Made by a program: the position numbers and the translations under genes
Origin: JADFOI01 sp965218935
GTDB taxonomy: Bacteria; Acidobacteriota; UBA6911; RPQK01; JADFOI01
Direction: 5' to 3'
Length of the DNA stretch: 64,000 nt
Assembly (NCBI GenBank): GCA_965218935.1
Contig: CBDCMH010000001.1
Span: 1-64,000, forward strand
In this document: positions 27,049 to 35,718 of the stretch, one piece after another
Layout of the letters: each line of letters begins with the position of its first letter
Numbering within the stretch: position 1 is the stretch's first letter
Notes under the pieces: generated by a model
The model's input: the letters and a program-made list of their open reading frames with translations, nothing else
Told to the model about the DNA's origin: nothing
Databases searched by the model: none

Positions 27049-27147
27049 GGACGGGAGCGACCCCCTGGGGGCTCGACAGCAGCGCGGGACGCGGGGCCGC
27101 TGTCGGGGCCGCAGGACACCCCCTTTAAGGGGGGGTCGCTCCCGTCC
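27049..27147. repeat. 17-bp perfect inverted repeat in the ICE intergenic region
   Basis: GGACGGGAGCGACCCCC (27049-27065) and its exact complement (27131-27147) enclose a 65-nt loop that has its own stem CGACAGC/GCTGTCG (27074-27080, 27099-27105). This sits in the 432-bp gap (26980-27411) between the coupling-protein gene and the next upstream gene. The rest of the gap is A+T-rich near 27340-27410 and holds no gene I can support. Candidate oriT, terminator or regulatory stem. Confidence 0.7.
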
Positions 27148-27411
27148 TCCCCGATTTTCCTGGATCGTCTCGGGGCCGTCCGGTTATCTGGGGATAAACC
27201 CAGAAAAATGAGATAGATGAAGGAAACCCGTTTTGGAACATCGCTGGGCCGAATCTTGGAATACCCCCCCTCTGACCCCTTTCCAGCCAGACCCCCGGGA
27301 TATTCCAGGGAAACCCACCCAAATGACGCCTCTTTTCCGGGCGTTCTTGCGATGTATTTCGGTATATATCTTCATATTGCTTTGTATATCTTTCTGTTGC
27401 ATTACAGGTCT

Positions 27412-28344
27412 TCAATAGCCTCCCGTAAAACGGGTGGCCCGGAAGGTGGCGTAGCCGTCAATCGAGACGCCATCGCTCACTTCATCGTCACTCATCGAGT
27501 CCAGTTGTGCCGTGCGTTGGATGGCCGGATTCAGCCCCCCGTAGCTGTCCAGCACCGCCCGTTCATCATGGAGAATCGCCCGCTCGATGAGCATCTTTTC
27601 CTCCTTCACCGTCATCCTCACGCCGTGCTTCCTGGGGCCACCCGCCGCCCAACTCCGGAGCCTCCGTTCGGCCCGTTCCACGGTCTCATGTTCGGCGGCG
27701 ATGGCGACGACCCGGACTTGACTGCCACTGTTCCGTAGGGCCTCCCACAACCGCCCATGGGCGAGCCCCCAGGAGCGGATCTCGGTATCGGTTTCGTGCC
27801 CCGGATCGACGTACACGAAGGTCACGGTTTTCCCCTCCACGGCAATGGGGAGTTTGAGCGCAAAGTAGCGTTTTCGATTCCCGGCCGTTCCTTGATAGAT
27901 GCGGCGCGGCATTAACCGCCGATCCAGCCCGAGCCCTTCAAAAAACCCGACCTTTTCCGGCTCGGTGGGCAGCCATCCCGCGCCCGGATGTTCGAGGACG
28001 TAATCGAGCGAAAGTAGCCGCCGCATGACGACGTTGGGGCTGGCCTTTCGCCGATGCCTGATGTTCTCGACTCCGAGCGCCCGGTAGATCGGCTTGCTTA
28101 ATATCTGGCAAGCCTTGGCTCCCCCGTTGAACGTGGGTGTCGTCGGCTCGACAGCCAGCGACCGCTTTACCAAGTCCTTCACGAAACGGTGAGCCCGGTT
28201 GGGCCGGGCATTGAAGTAGAAACAGAACTGCGACCGGGTGAAGATCCCACTGTGAAGACATACGAGGGTGATCCACTCCGCCTCCTGGCCGGTCCAGCCG
28301 AGCGGCCCCAGTGCTTTTTGACGTCCTCGCAAGTGCTCGATCAT
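27412..28344 (-). CDS. ICE-borne hypothetical protein, winged-helix-like N-terminus
   Basis: 310 residues. The N-terminal 110 residues (TGQEAEWITLVCLHSGIFTRSQFCFYFNARPNRAHRFVKDLVKRSLA) look like a winged helix. The middle (PIAVEGKTVTFVYVDPGHETDTEIRSW) resembles the nuclease-like part of replication-relaxation type proteins linked to mobile elements. That assignment is tentative. It starts inside the stop of trbF (ATGA overlap), so it is part of the transfer operon. It could be a DNA-processing factor replacing a standard relaxase accessory protein. Confidence 0.5.
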   Translation of the reverse strand: MIEHLRGRQKALGPLGWTGQEAEWITLVCLHSGIFTRSQFCFYFNARPNRAHRFVKDLVKRSLAVEPTTPTFNGGAKACQILSKPIYRALGVENIRHRRKASPNVVMRRLLSLDYVLEHPGAGWLPTEPEKVGFFEGLGLDRRLMPRRIYQGTAGNRKRYFALKLPIAVEGKTVTFVYVDPGHETDTEIRSWGLAHGRLWEALRNSGSQVRVVAIAAEHETVERAERRLRSWAAGGPRKHGVRMTVKEEKMLIERAILHDERAVLDSYGGLNPAIQRTAQLDSMSDDEVSDGVSIDGYATFRATRFTGGY

Positions 28345-29018
28345 GGCTCGCCTGTGACGACCGCCCGATCCCCTTGCAGGTAGGTGATGACGATCCCCAT
28401 GGGGTTGTGGACGATCAGGTCTGAGGAGATCTCATCGAGGAACAGGAACTGCAAGGACAGGGACCACCGCTCCCGGTCCACTTCGTTTTGCATGACAGGC
28501 CGCACCAGATCGAAATCGGCCGTGGCACTGTGGGGCTCCTGGGGATTGGCCTGAATTCGCAAGACAACGCGATCCACTTGCAGTTCATCCCTGGCCGCTC
28601 CCGCCGCGAGAAGGGCGATGTTCTGACTCTCGGCCCTGAAACTCGCGTTGGCAAGATCGGTGCTCAGAAACCGTAAACTGCGGGACCAGTGTTCTTCCAC
28701 GGTGGCCCGCCGGCGCGAGTAGAAGTCGTGGATGAACCGATTGAGGAAGTATTTGGTGGTGGGGTCCAGAGGATCGGCCTGGGCCTCCATCGCCTCATAA
28801 GCGATGGCCTCGGCCCGGCCTATTTCGTCCACTCGAACGACGATGGGGCGGGGCGGCTCAACGGACACAATACGAAACACAACGATGACGAGCAGTAGCA
28901 CCACCCCGCCGAGGCCGATCGAGAGCACCCGAAGGTGACGGTTGGAATGGATGGCCTCGCCCCAGATTTCGGCGTATTCCTGCCCGGCGTCTTTGCTCTC
29001 TGTTTTCTTGCCGTTCAT
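28341..29018 (-). CDS. TrbF/VirB8-like mating-pore protein
   Basis: 225 residues from MNGKKTESKDAG; the frame is open further upstream but runs into the trbL tail. A short cytoplasmic N-terminus, one membrane segment (RVLSIGLGGVVLLLVIVVFRIV) and a periplasmic domain starting VEPPRPIVVRVDEIGRAEAI match TrbF/VirB8 proteins. These form part of the inner-membrane complex of conjugation machines. It is coupled to the upstream trbL tail and the downstream hypothetical gene by 4-bp overlaps. trbL-trbF is also the order in Trb operons. Confidence 0.8.
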   Translation of the reverse strand: MNGKKTESKDAGQEYAEIWGEAIHSNRHLRVLSIGLGGVVLLLVIVVFRIVSVEPPRPIVVRVDEIGRAEAIAYEAMEAQADPLDPTTKYFLNRFIHDFYSRRRATVEEHWSRSLRFLSTDLANASFRAESQNIALLAAGAARDELQVDRVVLRIQANPQEPHSATADFDLVRPVMQNEVDRERWSLSLQFLFLDEISSDLIVHNPMGIVITYLQGDRAVVTGEP

Positions 29019-29620
29019 TTTTTCAGGGCTCCCGTACTCTCCGCCGCGATGGCGGCCTTGCCGCCTGACGCGGCGGCCATTGCCGCGCCCATGAGCCCGC
29101 TCCCGCCCGCTCCGCCTCCAATGACGAGCATCGAGGCCAGCTCGCCGCACTTGAGCGATGACAAAATGCCGGCCACGAACAGGGGGAGTACCGCCAGGAG
29201 CCATAAGCCCAGATCGGAAAGGGACTGCCAGTTAAGAGAGGCGCTAGATAAGTGAATCGCCTCAACCGAAGACAGGGGATTTCGATCGAAGTACTCCAAC
29301 GCCGTTCTCTGGGTTGGAACCGGAAAATTCAGATACTGGTTCACCTGAGTGACCGTCGAGAGAAGATCGCTCAGATCGTTTCCCCGCAAGATCACCTGGG
29401 TGAGATTAAAACCCGCATCAGCAATAAACAAGGCCTGTTCGCGGGCTTCGTATTCGGTGCTCATCTTGAATTCGGTCATGCTGGAGAATGTCAGTGAAAG
29501 GCCCAAAAGCATGAAGAGGGCTGAGCAGAAAACCATAGTCAGCAGGGCAACGCCCCTCTCCTCATGAGCCCGGTTTTCTTCCTCTCCAGCGATGTGTCTT
29601 TGGGTTACGAGTCTTGCCAT
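29015..29620 (-). CDS. Chimeric ORF: PilX N-terminus fused to TrbL-like C-terminus
   Basis: 201 residues. The first ~122 match the pilX-like protein at 8807-10240, with one P/S change near the junction. From the point encoded at 29253 the sequence switches to LNWQSLSDLGLWLLAVLPLFVAGIL ... VIGGGAGGSGLMGAAMAAASGGKAAIA, a hydrophobic Gly/Ala-rich tail like the end of TrbL/VirB6. The fusion is in frame, so a hybrid membrane protein could be made from the pilX start. It ends overlapping the trbF start by 4 bp. The rest of trbL is lost. Confidence 0.85.
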   Translation of the reverse strand: MARLVTQRHIAGEEENRAHEERGVALLTMVFCSALFMLLGLSLTFSSMTEFKMSTEYEAREQALFIADAGFNLTQVILRGNDLSDLLSTVTQVNQYLNFPVPTQRTALEYFDRNPLSSVEAIHLSSASLNWQSLSDLGLWLLAVLPLFVAGILSSLKCGELASMLVIGGGAGGSGLMGAAMAAASGGKAAIAAESTGALKK

Positions 29621-29672
29621 TTCACGCTATTAGTCGCGTGAGAGGCCTGATTCATATGACAGCGAGATATAG

Positions 29673-31342
29673 CTAGTTCCCATCCGGAAGACTGTAAATA
29701 GTTGGAAATAAAAGGGTAAGTACGCATTTTCGAGCTCTGATTTTGTCAGGGTCGTTTGATAAGTTATTTGGTGTAAAACAATAAAAACAAACGACTTAAA
29801 ACAAAACCAGGAGCCCGAAAATGCGTAAGAACCGAGAAAATCAACTCCCTCTTTCCCCTTCCTGGCCCGATCATCGCCTGGCCCGGGAACTGGAATCGAT
29901 CTCCAAGATCCTGGATCAAAATCCATCGATCTCCGATCTGGTTTTATACGATCTGTGTGACAAAGTCAGCTCCAAGAACGGAGCCCGGGGCATGACGGCC
30001 GAGCAGGTCCTACGTTGTGCTCTGATCAAACAAACCCACCAGTTCTCCTACGAAAAGCTGGCTTTTCACCTGACCGACTCGCAGAGTTTTCGCACCTTCT
30101 GCCGGCTCCCCTATAGGGTCACCCCCAGCAAATCCACCTTGCAGGAGAACATCTCGCGGATTGAAGCCTCCACTTGGCAGGCCGTCAATCGGGTGCTGGT
30201 CAGTTGGGCTGATGAGAAAGGTTTGGAGAAAGGGCGTAAGATTCGAGTGGATGCCACCGGAGTCCAAAGCAACATCCGCCATCCCCTCGATAGCCAATTG
30301 CTTTACGATTCCATTCGGGTCGTGACCCGCCTTTTAAAACGGCTCAACCAGCAGGAGTCCCTCTCTTTTGTGGATCATTGCCGAGGTGCCAAAAAACGTT
30401 GTTTGAACATCCGAAACAGTCGGGGCGAGAAGCGCAAAAAGCATTATCGGGATCTCTTGAAGATCGCTGGCAGGACCCTGGGTTACGGCACCCTGGCACT
30501 GGAGCAGGCACCGCGGTGGCAGGACCCCATCAGCCAGGTCCTGGCCGAAGCGTTGGCCCACAATCTGAATCTAATGGGGCGAGTGATCCAACAAACCCAG
30601 CGTCGGGTGATCCTGGGCCAGAAGGTCCCGGCCACCGAAAAGATCGTCTCCATCTTTGAAGAACACACCGACATTATCGAAAAAGGCTCCCGCGAGAGCC
30701 TCTTTGGCCATAAGCTTTATCTGACCGTAGGCAAATCCTCGCTGATCCTGGATGCGGTTCTGATGAACGGCAATCCGGTCGACAGCCAGCAGGTCAAGCC
30801 CTTATTGCAGCATCAATGTCGGCAATACGGTCGTTATCCCCGCCAGGCCAGTTTCGATGGGGGCTTTGCCTCTTCAGACAATCTCAAGTGGGCCAAGAAT
30901 CAGGGAGTTCAGGACGTGGCCTTTGCCAAGAAATGCGGATTGAAGATCCAGGATATGGTCCGATCCAGTTGGGTCTACAAACAGCTGAGGCGATTCCGAG
31001 CCGGCATTGAAGGTTGTATCTCCACCGCCAAACGGGTCTTTGGTCTCACTCGCTGTCTCTGGAAAGGTTGGTCTCGCTTTCAGCGCTACGTGCACCTTTC
31101 GGTCGTCAGCTACAACCTGGTCGTGCTGGCACGACTCCTTGTATAACTTCTCCCTGTTTGCTCACTTCCCCACGCCATCTTGCAGGGTGAGGTGTCGCCT
31201 TAACGTGCCTTTGCGGAGCGGCAAAGAACTCCTCCCGATAGCCAAGCAAAAGAGGGTGTCTTTCAGAGTGCTGTGATAGGCTAACTTATTACTATTCAAT
31301 AAAATACCGGTTTGAAAACCCCAGTTTCCGGATGGGAACTAG
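29673..31342 (+). mobile_element. ISNCY-like insertion sequence
   Basis: Ends are perfect inverted repeats CTAGTTCCCATCCGGAA and its complement, about 1670 bp apart. The left arm shows the empty site: ATATAG followed directly by CTAGCCCGG. A duplicated CTAG cannot be told apart from IS termini. The element therefore inserted after the duplication arose. It landed 2 bp from the end of the 174-bp MITE-like repeat. Confidence 0.85.
29821..31146 (+). CDS. ISNCY-type transposase
   Basis: 441 residues. The N-terminal part (DHRLARELESISKILDQNP ... MTAEQVLRCALIKQTHQFSYEKLAFHLTDSQSFRTFCRL) and KGRKIRVDATGVQSNIRHPLDS resemble ISNCY/ISDol1-type transposases. IRVDATG carries a probable first catalytic Asp, QASFDGGFASSDN a second, and the C-terminal RFRAGIEGCIS the Glu. 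It is complete, so the element may be active. The family name rests on remembered similarity. Confidence 0.75.
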   Translation: MRKNRENQLPLSPSWPDHRLARELESISKILDQNPSISDLVLYDLCDKVSSKNGARGMTAEQVLRCALIKQTHQFSYEKLAFHLTDSQSFRTFCRLPYRVTPSKSTLQENISRIEASTWQAVNRVLVSWADEKGLEKGRKIRVDATGVQSNIRHPLDSQLLYDSIRVVTRLLKRLNQQESLSFVDHCRGAKKRCLNIRNSRGEKRKKHYRDLLKIAGRTLGYGTLALEQAPRWQDPISQVLAEALAHNLNLMGRVIQQTQRRVILGQKVPATEKIVSIFEEHTDIIEKGSRESLFGHKLYLTVGKSSLILDAVLMNGNPVDSQQVKPLLQHQCRQYGRYPRQASFDGGFASSDNLKWAKNQGVQDVAFAKKCGLKIQDMVRSSWVYKQLRRFRAGIEGCISTAKRVFGLTRCLWKGWSRFQRYVHLSVVSYNLVVLARLLV

Positions 31343-31344
31343 CT

Positions 31345-31518
31345 AGCCCGGATTATGCATAGGCTCGTCACGAGGCGGCGAAGCGCCGACTTGAGTGCGT
31401 TGCGCCACGCGCGACAGAGGCCCCCGCTTGCGGGTCGGGGGCACCCGCGTTTGCGGGTCGCGCAGGTAGGGCGGATGATTTCTTCGGTGCAGTAGAGAAT
31501 TTATGCATTATCCGGGCT
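31345..31518. repeat. 174-bp MITE-like element, right copy
   Basis: Inverted copy of 8579-8752, same length and ends (AGCCCGGATTATGCATA ... ). It is flanked on its left by the ISNCY-like element and on its right by the ppiD-like gene. Confidence 0.65.
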
Positions 31519-31547
31519 GGAGGGGGGGATTTAGGGTTGGGGCGCCA

Positions 31548-33431
31548 TCAGCCGGCAATGGAGTCAACGAGCAAGCGGTTGATTTCGATCTGGTTCTCTT
31601 CGTAAAGTCGGTCCACCACGTTTTGTACCCAGAACGTGAAGAAACGGGTCCGCTTCTCACCTGTCATCTGCAGGGTAATCCCGTCTCTTTCCTGCTCAAA
31701 TTGTTCTTCATCGACTTCACTCTTTTCCGCCACTTGAAAAACGACATACTTACCGGAAACAGACAGCGCCGGGCTACTCTCGTTTTCCTTCATGCGGAAG
31801 GCTCGGTTGAGGATCTCCCCTGCTGATCCCAGTTGGTCATCCACCGCCGTGTTTCTCTTAAAAAAGTCGGTCGTCGTAATGTCCAGATTTTCCCCGCCAG
31901 CCACTGTTTCAAAGTCAGGCTCTTCCTGGAGAGCCCGGGTGAAGGCAAAGGCCCTTTCCCGCGCAATCTCCTCTCCTCGGCTTGCCTTGAAGTCTTTGCT
32001 CACTTGATCCTGGATGGTCTCAAACTCGGAGAGTTCAGCCTCCTGGACCTCCGAGAGCTGGGCAACCAGGTAGGTCCCACCCCTATCATAGGCTTCTGTT
32101 GCCTGCCCGGGACCAAGCGCGAAAACCTGTTGATTGAAGTCATTGCGAACACCCAAATCAGGAATCACATCTCCCAGGGTGAAAAAGGGAGTTTCCTGGA
32201 TCTCCAGGTCGTATCGCTGAGCCGCCGCTTCCAAGCCTGCACCTTCCTGGGCTTCGTGAGCGACCTTCTGGGCCAGACTGCGAGCTAAAATCTCACCTTC
32301 TTCCTGCCTCAACCCGGCTTCGGCCAATGCGCGAGGATCCACTCTGTGCACGTCCGTGACTTTGATGATGTGAAAACCGTATTGGGTTGCCACCAGATCA
32401 CTCAGCTCGCCGAGTTCCAGTGAAAAGGCCGCAGCCTCAAATTCAGGAACCATGGCCCCGCGTCCAAAGAAGCCGACATCTCCACCACTGGCTACTGAGG
32501 CTTCATCTTTCGAGTGTTCTTTCGCCAACTCGGCAAAATCCGCACCTGCACGAAGTTGCTCCAGAAGCTCTTCTCCTTTTTGCCGGGCGTTTTCGTCATC
32601 CAGGGTCAGGAGGATGTGACTGGCACGAACCTCCTGCTTTTCAGGGATGGAGGCCATGCGCTCCTGAATCTGTTCTTCCCTCAGTTCCACCTTTTCAGGC
32701 CGGACCGGAAAAATGATGTACTTCACCTTTCGCTGTTCAGGAGTTCGGTAGTTTTCCTCCTGGTCTTCGAAATAAGCTTTCAGGTCCTCCTCATCGACGG
32801 TTTCCGGAGCCACCTCCTTCGGGTCAATGGCAACGTAACGAATCTTGATTCCTTGATTGCGGTCCAGAAACTCTTGTCGCACCTCTTCCGGTGTAGCCTG
32901 GACCCCGTCCGTGACCACTCTCAGCAGCTTGGTGCGAACAATATCTCGTCGGATCCCATCTTCATATTCCGCTGCCGGGAGGTTGTTGGCTTGGAGGATC
33001 TGCATGTAGCGTTCGGTGCCGATGAAGCGACCGTCTTCTTGAAAGTAGGGAAGAGTGGTGATGTACTCAGCAACTTCCTCCCGGGTCGCTTCAAGCCCCA
33101 TGCCCTGAGCTCCGTAGCCGATCGCGTATTCGTTAATCAACTGATCCAGTGCCTGGTCGGCTAGTCCCAGCTGTCTCAGGATTTCGATACCCCCTTGATC
33201 CAACGGGTACATCTGGCGGTAGTTATCGTAAATTTGGTTGTAAAGTCTCCGGTACTGGTTCGCGGTGATCGAGGCGCCGGCCACGATAGCCACATTCTGG
33301 TTGCCTAACCCGACTCCCATCCCCCCTGGAGTCTGGACAAAGAAGAGGAGCATACCCGCACCCAGAACAAGGATCACGAGCCATAGGATCCACTTCAGGC
33401 CGCCTTTTTTTCGTCGAAACAGGTCGAGCAT
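31548..33431 (-). CDS. PpiD/SurA-like periplasmic peptidyl-prolyl isomerase, right copy
   Basis: 627 residues, differing from the left copy at two sites: Ala instead of Thr in QERM-A/T-SIPEKQEV and Leu instead of Pro in AAFSLE-L/P-GELSDL, the latter inside the parvulin domain. It keeps the N-terminal anchor, SurA_N-type region and PPIC domain described for 6666-8549. The extended -10 and ribosome binding site are duplicated too (hexamer at 33460-33465), so both copies could be expressed. Confidence 0.85.
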   Translation of the reverse strand: MLDLFRRKKGGLKWILWLVILVLGAGMLLFFVQTPGGMGVGLGNQNVAIVAGASITANQYRRLYNQIYDNYRQMYPLDQGGIEILRQLGLADQALDQLINEYAIGYGAQGMGLEATREEVAEYITTLPYFQEDGRFIGTERYMQILQANNLPAAEYEDGIRRDIVRTKLLRVVTDGVQATPEEVRQEFLDRNQGIKIRYVAIDPKEVAPETVDEEDLKAYFEDQEENYRTPEQRKVKYIIFPVRPEKVELREEQIQERMASIPEKQEVRASHILLTLDDENARQKGEELLEQLRAGADFAELAKEHSKDEASVASGGDVGFFGRGAMVPEFEAAAFSLELGELSDLVATQYGFHIIKVTDVHRVDPRALAEAGLRQEEGEILARSLAQKVAHEAQEGAGLEAAAQRYDLEIQETPFFTLGDVIPDLGVRNDFNQQVFALGPGQATEAYDRGGTYLVAQLSEVQEAELSEFETIQDQVSKDFKASRGEEIARERAFAFTRALQEEPDFETVAGGENLDITTTDFFKRNTAVDDQLGSAGEILNRAFRMKENESSPALSVSGKYVVFQVAEKSEVDEEQFEQERDGITLQMTGEKRTRFFTFWVQNVVDRLYEENQIEINRLLVDSIAG

Positions 33432-33859
33432 TCCTATTTTCCTGTGCTGAGAGGCGATCAGTATAACACAAGTATTCGGCCCTCCGGCCGGAGTTGATCC
33501 TAAGGATTCCACAAGCTCCCCGGACCCCGTTTCTTGTGACCGTGATCACTTGTGGGGTTAGGCTTCGGGTATACAATTCAGCTGGGGCCGCTCCGGGCAA
33601 AAACAAGGCATTTTTGTTGCCGTGAAGGAGCGGAGAAGGAAGCAGAAAACGTCTTAACTTCTTTCAGTCGACAGGTTTGGCGATTTTGATCTTGCTCGGG
33701 ACCGAAGGACGGAGCATAATGAAGGTCGGAATTTTCAGGGAACCGGCGGGAAGAGGGCGAACAGTCACTTCATGAAGTGTAGCGGCTGGCCCAGTGCAGA
33801 ACCCTCGAATCGTCGAAAGAACCTGCTGTCATCATGCTGTGCCATACTGAAAAGCCGAC
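33432..33859. promoter_or_regulatory. Divergent ppiD/mreB intergenic region, right copy
   Basis: Mirror image of 6238-6665. It holds the ppiD extended -10 (TGTTATACT on the minus strand, hexamer 33460-33465), the 14-bp palindrome CACTTCATGAAGTG (33766-33779), and a weak extended -10-like TGCCATACT (hexamer 33843-33848) immediately before mreB. No gene is evident. Confidence 0.45.
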
Positions 33860-34888
33860 ATGCTGAACCTGCGCTCAATCTCCAGTTATTTTTCGAATGA
33901 TCTTGCCATTGATCTGGGTACCGCCAATACCCTTGTTTATGCCCGAGGTCAGGGAATCGTTGTCAACGAACCTTCTATTGTTGCCATCAATAAGCTCAAT
34001 AACAAAGTGGAAGCCATCGGGCGTGAAGCCAAGGAAATGCTGGGTCGAACACCGGGCAATATCGTTGCCATCAAGCCCATGAAGGATGGGGTGATCGCTG
34101 ATTTCGATATCACCGAGGAGATGCTGAAATACTTCATCAAGAGAGCTCACAATCGCAATCACTTGCTGAGTCCCAGGATCGTCATTTGCATTCCTTCGGA
34201 AATCACCCAGGTTGAGAAAAGGGCCGTTCGAGAGTCTGCTCTCAGGGCCAAGGCCAGCGAGGTCTATCTGCTGGAAGAGGCTATGGCTGCAGCCATAGGT
34301 GCGGGACTTCCCATTACGGAGCCGGGCGGAAACTTGATCGTGGACATCGGAGGGGGAACGACGGATATTGCCGTGATCAGTTTGTCGGGTCCGGTATACA
34401 GCCGCTCAGTCCGGGTAGCGGGCAATGAGATGGATGAATCCATCATCCAATACATCAAAAGAAAACACAATTTGCTGATCGGGGAACGCACGGCTGAGCA
34501 GGTGAAGATCAAAATCGGCTCGGGGGCGCCACTGGATGAAAGACTCACCATGGAGATCAAGGGGCGCGATCTGATCGAAGGCATTCCCAAGACGATTACC
34601 ATCACAGATGAAGAAGTGCGCGAGGCCCTATCGGACACCATGGACACGATTGTGAATGCCGTTCGGGTAGCCTTGGAAAGGACACCCCCTGAACTTTCCG
34701 CTGACATTGTGGATAAGGGTGTGGTGGTGACGGGAGGCGGAGCCCTCCTCAAGAACCTGGATGTGAGAATGCAGCAGGAAACGGGACTTCCCATCTTTCT
34801 GGCCGAAGATCCCCTTTGCTCCGCAGTCCTGGGAACGGGTAAGATGTTAGAGGATCTGCCACTACTAAAAAGAATCAGTATGCAATGA
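33860..34888 (+). CDS. mreB: Cell shape actin homologue MreB, right copy
   Basis: 342 residues, identical to the left copy; nucleotide-binding motifs as described there. It heads the only mre operon in the window in which all downstream genes (mreC, mreD, mrdA, rodA) are intact, so it is probably the functional locus. It overlaps mreC by 4 bp. Confidence 0.96.
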   Translation: MLNLRSISSYFSNDLAIDLGTANTLVYARGQGIVVNEPSIVAINKLNNKVEAIGREAKEMLGRTPGNIVAIKPMKDGVIADFDITEEMLKYFIKRAHNRNHLLSPRIVICIPSEITQVEKRAVRESALRAKASEVYLLEEAMAAAIGAGLPITEPGGNLIVDIGGGTTDIAVISLSGPVYSRSVRVAGNEMDESIIQYIKRKHNLLIGERTAEQVKIKIGSGAPLDERLTMEIKGRDLIEGIPKTITITDEEVREALSDTMDTIVNAVRVALERTPPELSADIVDKGVVVTGGGALLKNLDVRMQQETGLPIFLAEDPLCSAVLGTGKMLEDLPLLKRISMQ

Positions 34889-35718
34889 TCGCCCTGCTGC
34901 AACGAAAGCCGTTAGTTCCATTAGCTGTACTGCTCCTGACCAATCTCCTGCTTCTTTCCGTGCAAGTGCGCGATGATGAAGGACGTTTGTTGCTTCGCTC
35001 CGGCAGTCTTTTGCTTTTTACCCCCATCGCATCCACGGTGCACTTTATGGTGGACGGAGTCACAGGTGCGGTAAAACAGTACGCTCTTTTGTACAGCGCC
35101 GAGAAGGAAAATCTTCTGCTTCGTGAAGAGAACGCCCGCCTGGGGGTCGAGTTGGCCCAGCTGCGGGGGATCAGGTCTTTGATTTCACGCCGGGAGGATG
35201 GTCCCATGCTGGAAGAGCAGTTCCTGTTTGATACCTTCCTGGCGCCAGTCATCTGGAAGAGCCCTCCCTTTTATGCCCACCGGCTTGTCATCAATGCCGG
35301 GAGTTTGCAGGGTATACGCAAGGATGATGCGGTAATCACACCCCAAGGGCTCGTCGGCCGAGTCTGGGCCACGACCCCTTTTACCTCTGAAGTGGAGTTG
35401 ATTACCAATGACGGTGCTGCGGCCGGTGCCATGCTTGAAGATTCGCGCTTGCAAGGGGTGGTTCAAGGTGATGGCTCAGTCACCCTAAAATGGAATTTTA
35501 TTCCCAACTATGAATCGGTAGAGGTGGGAGATATTGTCTACGCCTCCGGCACCGATCGACTGTACCCCAAGAGTTTTCCCATTGGCCGAGTCGTTCGATC
35601 TCGAAAGGGAGGGACCGTTTATCGCGATATACAGGTTGAGCCTTTTGTTGACTATCTCCGACTCGAGGAGATCATGGTGGTGAGGGGCCACTCCCGGAAG
35701 GGGGAGGGGATTGAATGA
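34885..35718 (+). CDS. mreC: Rod shape-determining protein MreC, right copy
   Basis: 277 residues, identical to the left copy: N-terminal anchor, coiled coil and periplasmic beta domain. It overlaps mreB by 4 bp and mreD by 8 bp, consistent with one coupled operon. Confidence 0.92.
   Translation: MIALLQRKPLVPLAVLLLTNLLLLSVQVRDDEGRLLLRSGSLLLFTPIASTVHFMVDGVTGAVKQYALLYSAEKENLLLREENARLGVELAQLRGIRSLISRREDGPMLEEQFLFDTFLAPVIWKSPPFYAHRLVINAGSLQGIRKDDAVITPQGLVGRVWATTPFTSEVELITNDGAAAGAMLEDSRLQGVVQGDGSVTLKWNFIPNYESVEVGDIVYASGTDRLYPKSFPIGRVVRSRKGGTVYRDIQVEPFVDYLRLEEIMVVRGHSRKGEGIE

Larger units (their letters stand above)
19708..29252. mobile_element. Truncated integrative conjugative element in tRNA-Ala
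   Basis: It begins at the 3' end of tRNA-Ala with an intact integrase and continues through excisionase-like, ardC, trbB-like, VirD4-like, trbF-like and trbL-tail genes, all on the minus strand. G+C content is visibly higher than in the flanking DNA. At 29252/29253 it is cut inside trbL and joined to the pilX-like gene. I see no second copy of the tRNA 3' end to its right, no relaxase and no mating-pore ATPase (VirB4/TrbE), so it is a non-mobilising remnant. Confidence 0.8.

Noticed and set aside
26239..27216. Long + strand frames opposite the coupling-protein gene
   Set aside because: They are G+C-driven antisense frames; the minus strand carries clear Walker motifs and membrane segments.
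27125..27415. A 96-codon minus-strand frame in the ICE intergenic gap
   Set aside because: It crosses one arm of the inverted repeat and has no ribosome binding site or recognisable pattern; two competing frames of similar length cover the same bases.
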